A stretch of DNA of 64,000 nt from Methylophaga thalassica MP (GCF_000214595.1 NZ_AFIG01000001.1:1406382-1470381), one strand, 5' to 3'; positions 55,901 through 64,000 are shown, counted from the first letter of the stretch. The notes: generated from the letters alone by a model not told the origin. Numbers and translations are program-made.

Positions 55901-56360
55901 TGAACGTGGCATAGACAAACGAAGAAATCGTCGATCCAATATAACCAAAGCCTGCACCACGCGTTAGCAAATCCATATCAAGACCGTATTTAGCGGCATA
56001 GTGGCTAATCGGCAGGCTGGTTAAAAAAATAATTAAGCTAACGGTTAAGATCGCCCAAAAGGCATTGGTAAATCCGTAGTTGACGGCGATAGTGCCGCCT
56101 ATAGCTTCTAAAACCAGAAACGATATTGCGCCCAAAGCGGTATTGGAGACACGAAAAATCGGCCATTTTCTAAATGAATTTGGCGTAAATCTTAAGGCGT
56201 AGTCTTCCAGTGTTTCATTGGCAACCCAGGTATTGTAATCCCGACGTATTTTGACAATACGTTGTGGTGCTTCACTTTCAGAAGAAGGAGTTATGGCATC
56301 ATTCGGTGTCAAATTCTTATCCTGACGTTGGGAAGATGCTTTTGCCTGTCCGTTAAACAA
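52899..56360 (-). CDS. NCS1 permease fused to a hybrid histidine kinase
   Basis: An 1153-residue fusion. Residues about 45-510 form a twelve-helix transporter of the NCS1 (cytosine/purine/allantoin permease) family. A Cys-rich segment follows at about 520-566 (CSICG, then C and CSLCCCLDARC), then two membrane helices (about 590-660). The kinase part has HisKA with His near 715 (ISHELRTPLNS), an ATPase domain (NIIGNAVKYT, DTGPGI, GGTGLGL near 889), a receiver with Asp near 1000 and a C-terminal helical tail. There is no good ATG; the TTG at 56360 is used, and a TTG at 56312 with AGGA is an alternative. It overlaps the response regulator and lies beside the urea genes. Confidence 0.9.
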   Translation of the reverse strand: MFNGQAKASSQRQDKNLTPNDAITPSSESEAPQRIVKIRRDYNTWVANETLEDYALRFTPNSFRKWPIFRVSNTALGAISFLVLEAIGGTIAVNYGFTNAFWAILTVSLIIFLTSLPISHYAAKYGLDMDLLTRGAGFGYIGSTISSFVYATFTFILFALEAVIMAYALSLYFTIPLYVSYLICAVVVIPLVTHGVTLISRIQMLTQPLWLFMMILPLVFIFIKQPDAFSGLINFAGESGYDSDFNIYMFGTAVAIAMALIPQVGEQVDFLRFMPERTSKNNLKWHLGVLMAGPGWISMGMAKMFIGALLAYLALMAGMSIEQAINPTHMYYVGFSYVFSNPDVLLAVTVFFVVLSQIKINITNAYAGSLAWSNFFARLTHSHPGRVVWLLFNVLIATMLMLLDVFQALEQILGLYSNIAISWITAVVADLVINKPLGLSPKGVEFRRAYLYDINPVGVGAMGIASLLSVTAFLGVFGLEAQAFSSFIAMFTALVASPLIAWFTKGKYYLARQPFKFHPSKTKETCSICGRDYEIQDVAYCPAYQGPICSLCCCLDARCNDACKPHGRLTSQWEAIISKVLPKALSGNIHSGVGHYLLLMSLTVLILASIFGLIYVHISLTVTEYSAHIMPAIQLGFIKAFSALVLVSGIIVWWLVLTSQSRNVAQQESNNQNNLLQREIILHKQTDAELQQARVVAEQANQAKSRYITGISHELRTPLNSILGYAQLLDNNADIVDSNKHATKVILRSGEHLLSLIEGTLDIARIESGKLQFDIKSLRFPEYIQQIVSMFEIQAKNKGLYFNYHIPADLPPVVRADHKRLSQILINIIGNAVKYTREGGIDIRFRYAREFLSIEVADTGPGIDEKDIENIFQPFVRGNTATGVGGTGLGLTICKLLTQLMGGVLDLESKVGEGTTFYIRLFLPSVRLDEALPSLAMRMPVGYKGRRRKLLVVDNEPIDRELLINVLEPLGFEVREAASGPECLRIYPDFKPDIIFMDLAMPEMDGWETCHLIRNVHQSDVHICIISANAFDRNLENSSGILPSDFVLKPVNLMELINWIGERLNLEWIQAEDERSEIKQVTDSQQPLPEKQVLESLLEMLDLGYIMGLKEIIDELDSQGTVSKSFISEMRRMAESFQLENMKQFIKEKLQND

Positions 56361-56420
56361 ACAGCAACTTGGTACAACAAACGATTCAACATCTTAACTG
56401 ATGCTCTTAGTGATTTTATC

Positions 56421-56436
56421 TACGTAATTCTACGTA
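56421..56436. promoter_or_regulatory. Paired TACGTA palindromes before the permease-kinase
   Basis: TACGTA occurs twice with centres 10 bp (one helical turn) apart, about 60 bases before the kinase start. LuxR/NarL-type regulators often bind T-A-C...G-T-A dyads, so autoregulation by the adjacent response regulator is possible. Confidence 0.4.
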
Positions 56437-56472
56437 TAAAAAAATGCCCTGATCAGACTCAGGACATTTTTT
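56437..56472 (-). terminator. Terminator after hupE/ureJ
   Basis: A stem of ATG-x-CCTGA with TCAGG-x-CAT, flanked by A and T runs on both sides, ends the urease operon in front of the permease-kinase gene. It can act in both directions. Confidence 0.85.
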
Positions 56473-56493
56473 ATATACTGACCAGCAAGGACT

Positions 56494-57063
56494 TTATGCG
56501 ATAAGGAAAAATGCTCCTGCTACCGTTAGCACGGATACTAACAGGCTTTGCAGATAACGTCCCACGCTATCTTTCTGGTTACCCAGAACAAAGCCAATAA
56601 GCAATAAGACTGACGTTGTCAGTACTAATCCGATGATCGCCTGCAAACCATTATTCGCCAGAATGAGTTCTTGACCATGAACAAAACCATGCATCAATCC
56701 AAATACGCTGGTTAAGGCAATCTGCCAGACAACATTGATTTTGGCACTCAATAGCAACACAACGCCCATAGCGATGACACTAACGGCAATGCCCATCTCA
56801 ACTATATTGGACTGTCCCATAAAGGCGCCCATTGTCAGGCCTACAAGCAGAAAACTAATAAATAACGCTGGTATCTGAAAGCGATTCTGTGTCGGTGCCC
56901 GCGCTGCCCAGAAACCAATAGCCAACATTACTAATAAGTGATCAAGCCCGGTCAGCGGATGTAAAACACCACTCATAAATCCCACTGCATCATGTCCTGG
57001 ATGTGCCATCGCAGACAGTGGCAATCCCATCAATGTCATGAATATCAAAAGGCTTTTTTTCAT
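56494..57063 (-). CDS. ureJ: HupE/UreJ-family metal permease
   Basis: A 189-residue inner-membrane protein with a signal-like first helix and about six further helices. The family motif HPGHDAVGFMSGVLHPLTGLDHLL near the start supplies His and Asp residues proposed to bind nickel, here seen as the HPGHD and HPxxGxDH cores. HupE/UreJ proteins transport nickel or cobalt for hydrogenase or urease. The ATG at 57063 has GAGGAA at good spacing. As the last gene of the ure cluster it probably supplies nickel for urease. Confidence 0.9.
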   Translation of the reverse strand: MKKSLLIFMTLMGLPLSAMAHPGHDAVGFMSGVLHPLTGLDHLLVMLAIGFWAARAPTQNRFQIPALFISFLLVGLTMGAFMGQSNIVEMGIAVSVIAMGVVLLLSAKINVVWQIALTSVFGLMHGFVHGQELILANNGLQAIIGLVLTTSVLLLIGFVLGNQKDSVGRYLQSLLVSVLTVAGAFFLIA

Positions 57064-57084
57064 AATCAATTCCTCGTCATTTAG

Positions 57085-57693
57085 TTAGTGCAGCATTAAG
57101 CCTTGTTTTTCAATAAACAAGATAATCTCATCCAGACCTTGTTCATCTTTTAGATTGGTAAAAAAGAAAGGTCGCTCACCACGCATACGTTTCGCGTCCT
57201 CATCCATCACTTCTAATGATGCACCGACTAAAGGTGCCAGATCTGTTTTGTTAATAATGAGCAAATCAGATTTGGTGATGCCCGGCCCCCCCTTACGCGG
57301 TATTTTTTCACCGGCCGATACGTCAATCACGTATAAGGTCAAATCTGAAAGCTCCGGGCTGAAAGTCGCTGCCAGATTATCGCCACCACTCTCTATAAAC
57401 ACGATATCCAATGGCTCGAAACGTTTACTGAGCTGTGCCACCGCTTCCAGATTCATCGATGCATCTTCACGAATCGCGGTATGTGGACAACCACCGGTTT
57501 CCACACCAATAATTCGGTCGGCAGACAGGGCTTCATTTCGGGTCAGAAACTGGGCATCTTCTTTGGTATAAATATCGTTGGTAACAACGGCAATATTATA
57601 GGTATCACGCAAACGCTTACATAAGGCCAGGGTTAATGCCGTTTTGCCTGAGCCAACCGGCCCGCCAATACCTACCCGTAATGGTTCTTTCAT
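57085..57693 (-). CDS. ureG: Urease accessory GTPase UreG
   Basis: A 202-residue SIMIBI GTPase that powers nickel delivery to apo-urease. The P-loop [11 protein letters not shown] is at residues 8-18; EDAQFL and [17 protein letters not shown] contain the Cys-Pro-His metal-binding motif used with UreE; NKTDL is the guanine-recognition motif. Length and order are normal. It acts in the cytoplasm with UreD, UreE and UreF. It follows ureF by 12 bases. Confidence 0.96.
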   Translation of the reverse strand: MKEPLRVGIGGPVGSGKTALTLALCKRLRDTYNIAVVTNDIYTKEDAQFLTRNEALSADRIIGVETGGCPHTAIREDASMNLEAVAQLSKRFEPLDIVFIESGGDNLAATFSPELSDLTLYVIDVSAGEKIPRKGGPGITKSDLLIINKTDLAPLVGASLEVMDEDAKRMRGERPFFFTNLKDEQGLDEIILFIEKQGLMLH

Positions 57694-57705
57694 TCATACC
57701 TCACT

Positions 57706-58389
57706 TTAAGAACGGAATAATCTTGAATATTGTGTTTCATGTCGGCAACTGGCGATACTCAGAGCCGGACAGAAGTTACTGATATCATCATCAGCACATT
57801 GCATGGCCTGCTCTATGACTATCGTTATTTGTTCGCTGACAGCAACCAGAATTTGCTGCCCTGCCACCTGGCCTAAAGGAATCGCTTTCATCGCTGCACT
57901 GACCTGATTTTCTATCCATGACCAGGCATAAACATGCAGCATTTCATGCAAGCTTATCTGCCAGTTCACTGCCGTAGCCGCATACACCGTAGGGAAACTT
58001 GGCTCATCAATTGAAGCGACAACATCTAACATCGCTTGTGGCCAGGCATCTAAATCCTGTTGCAGACGTAATAAGGAATAGCCCATCTGTCTCGATTCAA
58101 GCCAGGTTTCAGCACTATCCCTACCCGCTTTATAATAACCATCCCAATGGTTTATGGCCGTTTCATCCATGCTCTGCCAGGCCATAAACAAACGTTTAAT
58201 CACTGGCAATTCAAACTGGGCGTAATAGGTCAGCAACACATCGCTGATCCAACGCTGTGCCGATGTTTTATCTGTGACATCACCCGACTCAATCGCCCAT
58301 TCAAACCCTTGAGAATAGCTGTAGGCACCGATAGGTAATGCTGGACTGGCCAGTTGTAATAATCGTGAAAATGCTGCCGTGGTGGTCAT
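57706..58389 (-). CDS. ureF: Urease accessory protein UreF
   Basis: A 227-residue helical protein. The N-terminal LLQLASPALPIGAYSYSQGFEWAIE is the family signature, shown here by its core LPIGAYSYSQG. UreF bridges UreD on urease to UreG and gates nickel insertion. Its start overlaps the ureE stop region closely (two bases apart). The C-terminal CRHETQYSRLFRS is typical of the UreF end. Confidence 0.94.
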   Translation of the reverse strand: MTTTAAFSRLLQLASPALPIGAYSYSQGFEWAIESGDVTDKTSAQRWISDVLLTYYAQFELPVIKRLFMAWQSMDETAINHWDGYYKAGRDSAETWLESRQMGYSLLRLQQDLDAWPQAMLDVVASIDEPSFPTVYAATAVNWQISLHEMLHVYAWSWIENQVSAAMKAIPLGQVAGQQILVAVSEQITIVIEQAMQCADDDISNFCPALSIASCRHETQYSRLFRS

Positions 58390-58391
58390 GA

Positions 58392-58889
58392 TTAATGATG
58401 GTGGTGATGTGATTGTTCGTGGTCGTGGTCGTGGTCGTGATCATCATGATGATGGTGATGTCCACCACCATAGGCACCGGCTTCAGGTTCAAACGGCGCT
58501 TGGGTTTCTTCCACATTCACATGCAATCCCAACAACATATCTTTTAATACATAATCGGCTTCCAGCTTTAACCAGCCGTCGCCAATTTCCAGCGGTACGT
58601 GACGATTACCCAAATGATAAGCCGCCCGCATCAGGGCATGAGCAGAATGGGTTGTGACAATCATCACTTGCTGATCAGCAGCTTGCACCTGAATGATAGA
58701 ACCATCCTGTGCTTGCAGCACATCACCACCACGTAAGATTTCGCCTCTGGCCATAAAAATAGCCGCTTCCCGACCTGATGCCAGCTTGACCCGGATTCGA
58801 CTTTTTTGACGTAAATCAAAACTCATCGACACCTTGTCATCAAAGTCGCTGATGTTGTTGTCTGTTAATTTTGTATGTATTTCAAGCAT
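58392..58889 (-). CDS. ureE: Urease nickel metallochaperone UreE
   Basis: A 165-residue chaperone that brings nickel to the UreDFG complex. The peptide-binding N-terminal domain (about 20-75) is followed by the metal-binding domain (about 75-145; YHLGNRHVPLEI with the conserved His). The C-terminal tail is very rich in His and Asp (GGGHHHHHDDHDH and further His), which can hold several nickel ions. This tail is a common but not universal variant. It lies between ureC and ureF. Confidence 0.95.
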   Translation of the reverse strand: MLEIHTKLTDNNISDFDDKVSMSFDLRQKSRIRVKLASGREAAIFMARGEILRGGDVLQAQDGSIIQVQAADQQVMIVTTHSAHALMRAAYHLGNRHVPLEIGDGWLKLEADYVLKDMLLGLHVNVEETQAPFEPEAGAYGGGHHHHHDDHDHDHDHEQSHHHHH

Positions 58890-58898
58890 GCTCTTACT

Positions 58899-60617
58899 CT
58901 AAAAAAGAAAATAGCGTTGTGCCATCGGCAACTCTGTGGCCGGATCGCAAATCAATAATTCGCCATCTGCCAGCACCTGATAAGTTTCAGGATCGACGCT
59001 GATATCCGGTGTTGCATCGTTTAATACCATATCTTTTTTCGTTACCTGCCGGCAGTTTTTCACGGCGACAAGTGGCTTGGATAAGTTCAGATTTTTAACT
59101 TCCGGATTATCCATAGCCGCTTGCGATACAAAGGTTAATGAGCTTTTAAGCCCCTTACCAAAGCTGGCAAACATCGGACGATAATGCACGGGCTGCGGTG
59201 TTGGGATTGAGGCATTAGGATCTCCCATCGCTGCTGAAGCAATGCTGCCCCCTTTTAAGATTAATGACGGTTTAACGCCAAAAAACGCCGGTCGCCATAA
59301 CACCAAATCAGCAAATTTCCCTGGCTCGATTGAACCCACAATATGTGAAATGCCATGAGTTATCGCTGGGTTAATAGTGTATTTAGCAATATACCGTTTC
59401 ACCCGAAAGTTATCGGTATTGTCCGCGCCATCTTTGGTATCTTCCGGCAAAGTCCCACGTTGCACTTTCATTTTGTGAGCCGTTTGCCAGGTGCGCATAA
59501 TCACTTCACCCACGCGTCCCATCGCCTGTGAATCGGATGACATCATCGCAAAGGCACCAGTGTCATGCAGGATATCCTCAGCGGCAATGGTTTCACGGCG
59601 AATCCGTGATTCCGCAAAAGCCACATCCTCAGCAATAGCTGGATCAAGGTGATGACACACCATCAGCATATCCAGATGTTCATCCAGCGTATTCACAGTA
59701 AACGGTCGGGTCGGATTAGTTGATGACGGCAAGACATTTTGTGAACTGATGGCTTTGATAATATCAGGCGCATGACCACCACCGGCCCCTTCTGTATGGA
59801 AAGTATGAATGGTCCGGTTTTTAAATGCAGCTAAGGTCGTTTCAACAAAGCCCGATTCATTTAAGGTATCGGTATGAATCGCCACCTGAATATCCATTTC
59901 CTCTGCCACACTTAAACAGTTATCAATCGCTGCCGGCGTCGTACCCCAGTCCTCATGTAATTTCAGACCAATGACACCTGCTTCAACTTGTTCACGAGCA
60001 GGTTCAGGCAAAGACACATTGCCTTTGCCAAAAAAGCCCATGTTCATAGGAAACGCTTCAGCCGCTTCCAGCATACGATGAATATGCCAGGGACCTGGCG
60101 TACAGGTAGTGGCAAAGGTGCCGGTAGCGGGCCCGGTTCCACCGCCCAGCATGGTGGTCACACCTGAGGTTAGCGCCTCCTCGATTTGCTGTGGGCAAAT
60201 CCAATGAATATGACTATCAATGCCACCGGCAGTGAGAATCATGCCTTCACCAGCAATAATCTCGGTACCGGCACCAATAGGAATAGTCACGTTAGGTTGA
60301 ATATCTGGATTACCGGCTTTGCCTATTTGCCAGATATGGCCATCTTTAAGTCCTACATCGGCTTTGATAATGCCGGTGACTGCATCAATAATCAGTGCGT
60401 TAGTGATGACGGTATCCGCGACCTCTGCTGCAGGCAGTTGTGATTGGCCCATGCCATCGCGAATCACTTTGCCACCACCGAATTTGACTTCTTCCCCGTA
60501 AGTGGTGAGATCTTTTTCGACTTCGATCCACAGTTCGGTGTCTGCCAGACGAACTCTGTCACCGACAGTGGGACCAAACATTTCTGCATAGGCCTGACGT
60601 GAAATTTTAAGACTCAT
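58899..60617 (-). CDS. ureC: Urease alpha subunit UreC
   Basis: A 572-residue catalytic subunit that hydrolyses urea to ammonia and carbamate. Lys219 in GLKLHEDWG is the residue carbamylated to bridge the two nickel ions. GGIDSHIHW supplies the first His ligands, [10 protein letters not shown] and [13 protein letters not shown] further ligands, and the VCHHLD segment the catalytic His. The length is standard and all active-site residues appear intact. It overlaps ureB by four bases and needs UreDEFG for activation. Confidence 0.97.
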   Translation of the reverse strand: MSLKISRQAYAEMFGPTVGDRVRLADTELWIEVEKDLTTYGEEVKFGGGKVIRDGMGQSQLPAAEVADTVITNALIIDAVTGIIKADVGLKDGHIWQIGKAGNPDIQPNVTIPIGAGTEIIAGEGMILTAGGIDSHIHWICPQQIEEALTSGVTTMLGGGTGPATGTFATTCTPGPWHIHRMLEAAEAFPMNMGFFGKGNVSLPEPAREQVEAGVIGLKLHEDWGTTPAAIDNCLSVAEEMDIQVAIHTDTLNESGFVETTLAAFKNRTIHTFHTEGAGGGHAPDIIKAISSQNVLPSSTNPTRPFTVNTLDEHLDMLMVCHHLDPAIAEDVAFAESRIRRETIAAEDILHDTGAFAMMSSDSQAMGRVGEVIMRTWQTAHKMKVQRGTLPEDTKDGADNTDNFRVKRYIAKYTINPAITHGISHIVGSIEPGKFADLVLWRPAFFGVKPSLILKGGSIASAAMGDPNASIPTPQPVHYRPMFASFGKGLKSSLTFVSQAAMDNPEVKNLNLSKPLVAVKNCRQVTKKDMVLNDATPDISVDPETYQVLADGELLICDPATELPMAQRYFLF

Positions 60618-60922
60618 GACAAGGCCCCCATCACTTTGCCAGCAAAACCATACACCGTTTGTGCCCCCGCCAGTTTCACCAGCTCGACGCTACGCATTTG
60701 CCCCGGTTCAAACCGGACAGCGGTGCCCGCAGCAATATTTAAACGAAAACCATAGGCCTGCTCACGATCAAACAGTAAAGCCTCGTTTACCTCATAAAAG
60801 TGGTAATGCGAGCCCACCTGAACAGGACGGTCACCCGAATTGGAGACGTCAATTAATTTGGTCTCCCGCTGAACATTCAGCTCGATATCACCTTTTGCAA
60901 AACGCATTTCACCTGGAATCAT
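60614..60922 (-). CDS. ureB: Urease beta subunit UreB
   Basis: A 102-residue structural subunit with the beta-sandwich typical of Ure[21 protein letters not shown] is the family signature, shown by its core [11 protein letters not shown]. It assembles with UreA and UreC into the trimer of trimers. It overlaps ureC by four bases (ATGA), so their translation is coupled, and follows ureA by nine bases. Confidence 0.96.
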   Translation of the reverse strand: MIPGEMRFAKGDIELNVQRETKLIDVSNSGDRPVQVGSHYHFYEVNEALLFDREQAYGFRLNIAAGTAVRFEPGQMRSVELVKLAGAQTVYGFAGKVMGALS

Positions 60923-60931
60923 TTTGTCACC

Positions 60932-61234
60932 TCACACTATCGGGTCGTGAACAGTAATTAACTTGGTGCCATCTGGAAACGTGGCTTCCACCTGAATTTC
61001 AGTGACCATTTCGGCAATGCCATCCATCACATCTTCACGGGTCAGTAAGTTCGTGCCATAACTCATCAAGTCACTCACACTGCGACCGTCTCTGGCACCT
61101 TCCATAATGGCAGCGGTGATATAGGCCACGGCTTCCGGGTAGTTTAATTTCACACCACGTTCTTTACGGCGTTCAGCTAATAATGCCGCGGTAAAAATCA
61201 GTAATTTATCTTTTTCTCTTGGCGTTAAATCCAT
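60932..61234 (-). CDS. ureA: Urease gamma subunit UreA
   Basis: A 100-residue subunit. [21 protein letters not shown] and [22 protein letters not shown] are the family hallmarks, here as cores [10 protein letters not shown] and [10 protein letters not shown]. It is a separate gene rather than fused to UreB, as in most bacteria. It lies 21 bases downstream of ureD and begins the structural gene block ureABC. Confidence 0.96.
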   Translation of the reverse strand: MDLTPREKDKLLIFTAALLAERRKERGVKLNYPEAVAYITAAIMEGARDGRSVSDLMSYGTNLLTREDVMDGIAEMVTEIQVEATFPDGTKLITVHDPIV

Positions 61235-61255
61235 GTCACAGGTCCTATAAAATGT

Positions 61256-62152
61256 TCAGGTTGCCCAGATGCGTGGGCGTATTGCTTGTGAATTTGCATA
61301 CCATGGGCGCAGACAAGCCCATAGTTGTTCAAAATACTGACGTGCTTCTTGTGCACAGCTACCGATATAACGTGCCGTAAACACTTCTGGTAAGGCAGAA
61401 ACGCCGTATTGGGCATCAGAATTCACTGTAATTTGTCGACATTGTTCAATGACAGCATCGGGTACTTCACCCGCGGTAACCACAAAGCTACCAAATACTG
61501 GAAACCCTCTCAGCCCGGCCAGCGCAGTGACAACATGGCTATCCGGTTTAAACACCGCGGTTTCCTGCCACAACAACCGTTGTTCACGCGATATTTCTAA
61601 CACTTGTTTATAGCGGCCCTGCTGCCACTGTTCGCCACTGGCTTGTCGACCGAGGCAACTGATATCCCAGCCGGCGAAATGAGCGTATTGGCTTAATTTT
61701 ACCTGTGTCTTTAAGGTGACATCAGCCCCATCAAACACAATATTTTCTTGTGGAAACCATTCAAGAAGACTGTGATCCGCCTGTTCTATATGCAGTGTTT
61801 GACTGGCCTCGCGACCTGCCGACTTATACCATTTGGTGGCACCCGGTGTGGTGATAAAGCTTTTGGCCGCTTTCGCCAAACTAAAGTCCAGTGCTAAACG
61901 GTCTCCACCTGCCACACCACCCGGTGGATGAATCACCAGAACATGTGCGGGAGTCGGGCCTTCCGGATATAAACATTTTTGAATCGTTAATGGCCCTGAA
62001 TGAGCCTTTTTTGCCAGGATCGTTTTACCGTCACGTTCGATAAAACCTAACTGAAGACGGGCATCCCAGCCCGTCATTACGGTATTAAGTTGCGTTCTGT
62101 CTATCAATTGGGTCACGCATTCTGTCCTGTTTTCATGCCGTAAAGATAGCAT
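61256..62152 (-). CDS. ureD: Urease accessory protein UreD
   Basis: A scaffold protein of about 298 residues that binds apo-urease and recruits UreF-UreG. Matching segments are GWDARLQLGF near the start, HPPGGVAGGDRL, TTPGATKWYKS and the C-terminal LRPWYANSQAIRPRIWAT, shown here by its core RPRIWAT. The start is uncertain: ATG at 62152 is used, but a GTG at 62116 has AGGA at better spacing and an internal ATG lies near the conserved GW. The upstream urt terminator lies just before it, so ureD may have its own promoter. Confidence 0.93.
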   Translation of the reverse strand: MLSLRHENRTECVTQLIDRTQLNTVMTGWDARLQLGFIERDGKTILAKKAHSGPLTIQKCLYPEGPTPAHVLVIHPPGGVAGGDRLALDFSLAKAAKSFITTPGATKWYKSAGREASQTLHIEQADHSLLEWFPQENIVFDGADVTLKTQVKLSQYAHFAGWDISCLGRQASGEQWQQGRYKQVLEISREQRLLWQETAVFKPDSHVVTALAGLRGFPVFGSFVVTAGEVPDAVIEQCRQITVNSDAQYGVSALPEVFTARYIGSCAQEARQYFEQLWACLRPWYANSQAIRPRIWAT

Positions 62153-62160
62153 GACTAAAA

Positions 62161-62190
62161 CATCCTCTTTGCATAAAATCAAAGAGGATG
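62161..62190 (-). terminator. Terminator after urtE
   Basis: CATCCTCTTTG pairs with CAAAGAGGATG across an 8-base loop, followed by GTTTTAG on the minus strand. It lies between the urea-transporter gene urtE and ureD. Confidence 0.8.
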
Positions 62191-62199
62191 TTGTTGTTT

Positions 62200-62889
62200 T
62201 TACACTGTCAGATATTGTTTGATTTTGGCTGCATCCACATTTTCACGCAGATCTTCATGAATCAAATTGCCTTTTTCGATCACCATAATCCGATCAGCAA
62301 TATCCATCGTGAAGCTTAGTACCTGTTCTGATACCACAATCGTTATCTCACGCATTTCACGGATTTCATTCAGTACTTTTGCAATATCTTTAATAATAGA
62401 AGGCTGAATACCTTCGGTTGGTTCATCCAAAAGCAAGACTTTGGGATTGGTCACCAGGGCACGGGCAATTGCCAGCTGTTGCTGTTGACCACCAGACAAG
62501 TTACCGCCTTTACGATGACGCATCTCATGTAACACAGGGAATAAGGAAAAAATATCTTCCGGAATTTTTTTCTGTTTACTGACCTGTAATCCGGTTTCAA
62601 TATTTTCCTGCACGGTCAGATTGGGAAAAATCATCCGTCCCTGCGGTACATAAGCTAAGCCACTGGCAACACGTTTATAGCTATCCATACCATCTAAATC
62701 AGTGCCTTCTAATTCAACCTTAGTCGCCGAACTTGGCAAGATACCCATTAAGGATTTGAACAGTGTGGTTTTACCCATCCCGTTACGGCCCATAATGGCC
62801 AGTGTTTCATTTTTATTCGCTGAAAAGCTGATTTCATGAATCACTTCACTCTGGCCATAGCTGACTTTTAAGTTTTCTACTTCAAACAT
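62200..62889 (-). CDS. urtE: Urea ABC transporter ATP-binding protein UrtE
   Basis: A 229-residue ATPase of the branched-chain amino-acid/urea (HAAT) family. Walker A GRNGMGKTT, signature LSGGQQQQLAIARAL and Walker B VLLLDEPTEGIQP are intact. Length and sequence match LivF/UrtE; placement beside UrtD and urease supports urea. It powers the UrtBC permease together with UrtD. GAGGAA precedes the ATG; it follows urtD by 21 bases. Confidence 0.93.
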   Translation of the reverse strand: MFEVENLKVSYGQSEVIHEISFSANKNETLAIMGRNGMGKTTLFKSLMGILPSSATKVELEGTDLDGMDSYKRVASGLAYVPQGRMIFPNLTVQENIETGLQVSKQKKIPEDIFSLFPVLHEMRHRKGGNLSGGQQQQLAIARALVTNPKVLLLDEPTEGIQPSIIKDIAKVLNEIREMREITIVVSEQVLSFTMDIADRIMVIEKGNLIHEDLRENVDAAKIKQYLTV

Positions 62890-62910
62890 ATCAATTTCCT
62901 CGCTATTCGC

Positions 62911-63657
62911 TTAATGGCCTAAGTAAACTTCAACGACTTTCTCGTCTGACTGCACTTTATCCATAGCGCCTTCAGCCAGAATCTTGCCTTGATGTAATAC
63001 GGTGACTTTGTGAGCAATCTTTTTCACAAACTCCATATCATGCTCAATCACAATCACCGAACGGTTTTTGCAGATACGATTCAACAATTCTGCTGTTTCG
63101 TCGCGTTCCTTCGCACTCATACCGGCTACAGGCTCATCGAGCATTAATAGCTCAGGGTCTTGCATCAGTAACATACCTATTTCTAACCATTGTTTCTGAC
63201 CATGACTCAACACAGCTGCTTCCGTATCCAGTTCATCTAATAACTGAATCTCTTCCGCTATTCTTAATACGGTTTCTTTCACCTTTTCGTCAGCTTTGAA
63301 GAACAAGCTACCAAACACGCCACGTCCTTCTGGATAAGACACCTCCAGATTTTCGTAAACCGTTAATGTTTCGTAAATCGATGGTGTCTGAAACTTACGT
63401 CCTACACCGGTACGAACAATTGCGTGCTCTGACAGTTTAGTAAGCTCTGTATTTTTAAACTTGATCGAGCCTGAGCTGGCTTTGGTTTTACCGCAAATCA
63501 AATCCAGTAAGGTCGTTTTGCCGGCCCCGTTTGGGCCGATAACCACACGCAGTTCATTTTTATCGATATACAGATTCAATGAATCTACTGCCTTGAAGCC
63601 ATCAAATGAGACGGTCAAATCTTCAATTGCCAACAGGAAATCAGTTTCAGTACCCAT
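62911..63657 (-). CDS. urtD: Urea ABC transporter ATP-binding protein UrtD
   Basis: A 248-residue ATPase: Walker A GPNGAGKTT, a signature of the form LSHGQKQWLEIGMLL as in UrtD/LivG proteins, Walker B LLMLDEPVAGMSAKE, and the GRKFQTPSIYETLTV Q-loop region. The SHGQKQWLEIG signature is characteristic of UrtD. It overlaps the upstream permease gene by one base. It acts at the inner membrane with UrtE. Confidence 0.94.
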   Translation of the reverse strand: MGTETDFLLAIEDLTVSFDGFKAVDSLNLYIDKNELRVVIGPNGAGKTTLLDLICGKTKASSGSIKFKNTELTKLSEHAIVRTGVGRKFQTPSIYETLTVYENLEVSYPEGRGVFGSLFFKADEKVKETVLRIAEEIQLLDELDTEAAVLSHGQKQWLEIGMLLMQDPELLMLDEPVAGMSAKERDETAELLNRICKNRSVIVIEHDMEFVKKIAHKVTVLHQGKILAEGAMDKVQSDEKVVEVYLGH

Positions 63658-64000
63658 TATTTGGCTCCTTCTAATTCAGCTTTCGCTTCAGTTTTACTAT
63701 CAGACTCTGCTTTTTTCTCGCCCAACAGACGTTGCATGAAAGGCAGCGTTCTGACGTATTTGTCATAAATACCGGCTAATCCATTCGGGAAGAACATCAC
63801 CACAGCGATAAATAAACCACCCATCAAGAATAACCAGACTTCAGGAAACGATTCTGAAAAAGCTGTTTTCCCAGCATTCACTAATAAGGTGCCATACACC
63901 ACACCGATAAGTGACATACGTCCACCCACCGCAGCAAAGATAACCATTTCAATTGAAGGTACGATGCCGACAAATGACGGTGACATAAAGCCAACCTGCA
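63657..64000 (-). CDS. urtC: Urea ABC transporter permease UrtC (N-terminus outside window)
   Basis: The C-terminal ~114 residues of a branched-chain/urea-type permease; the frame stays open to the right edge. The segment IEMVIFAAVGGRMSLIGVVYGTLLVN is the conserved cytoplasmic loop region that contacts the ATPases, shown here by its core AVGGRMSLIG, followed by a last helix (FPEVWLFLMGGLFIAVVMFFP) and a charged tail. The gene ends one base into urtD. Identity as UrtC follows from urtD-urtE-ure order. Confidence 0.9.
   Translation of the reverse strand, partial: QVGFMSPSFVGIVPSIEMVIFAAVGGRMSLIGVVYGTLLVNAGKTAFSESFPEVWLFLMGGLFIAVVMFFPNGLAGIYDKYVRTLPFMQRLLGEKKAESDSKTEAKAELEGAK

Overview
The window looks like chromosomal DNA of a marine methylotrophic gammaproteobacterium, most likely Methylophaga or a close relative. 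This rests on gene content: a formaldehyde-activating enzyme homologue, an accessory module for periplasmic quinoprotein dehydrogenases (SoxYZ-like carrier plus metallohydrolase), a urea transporter and urease cluster, moderate-to-low G+C, and gammaproteobacterial RTX, FecIR/TonB and Aae/Czc-type efflux genes. The genus is an inference from memory; no database search was possible.

Layout. (1) 1-13451, all on the minus strand: two FecI/FecR sigma/anti-sigma pairs, two large paralogous TonB-dependent receptors with an STN signalling domain, a frameshifted pseudopilin remnant, an unrecognised secreted protein and the start of an acidic RTX protein that runs off the left edge. Two copies of a ~92-nt hairpin element lie just 3' of the two receptor genes. 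(2) 13452-20299, mainly plus: dienelactone hydrolase, ZntB-like transporter, tRNA-Val(TAC), NERD/zinc-ribbon protein, YpfJ-like metalloprotease and a PTS-EIIC/EAL fusion. (3) 20323-23538, minus: a TetR regulator and a three-gene quinoprotein-relay operon, each preceded by the same 14-bp operator-like sequence. (4) 23702-33434: a hybrid kinase, cardiolipin synthase, a stand-alone AsnC-type RAM protein and an Aae-type aromatic acid efflux operon with a divergent LysR regulator.

(5) 33472-42274: flavodoxin, two unassigned genes, a czcICBA-type divalent metal efflux operon and an esterase. (6) 42324-51734: a diguanylate cyclase, a periplasmic catalase-family peroxidase, a Fae homologue lacking the usual catalytic His, two zinc alcohol dehydrogenases, a chemotaxis receptor with a good FliA promoter and an RMD1-family protein. 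(7) 51965-64000, minus: urtC(partial)-urtD-urtE, ureDABCEFG-hupE/ureJ, then an NCS1-permease/hybrid-kinase fusion overlapping a LuxR-type response regulator.

How the parts fit. The left end is a regulated outer-membrane uptake region in which substrate-loaded receptor would signal through FecR to FecI; the substrate cannot be read from the sequence. The right end imports urea (Urt), hydrolyses it (Ure) and inserts nickel (UreEFGD, with HupE/UreJ as a likely nickel permease). The adjacent permease-kinase and response regulator are candidates for sensing a nitrogenous base or related solute. The centre holds one-carbon and quinoprotein accessory functions, c-di-GMP turnover enzymes and two efflux systems. 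The points most worth following are the paired hairpin element, the permease-kinase fusion with its cysteine cluster, the TetR/quinoprotein-relay regulon and the Fae homologue with an altered active site.
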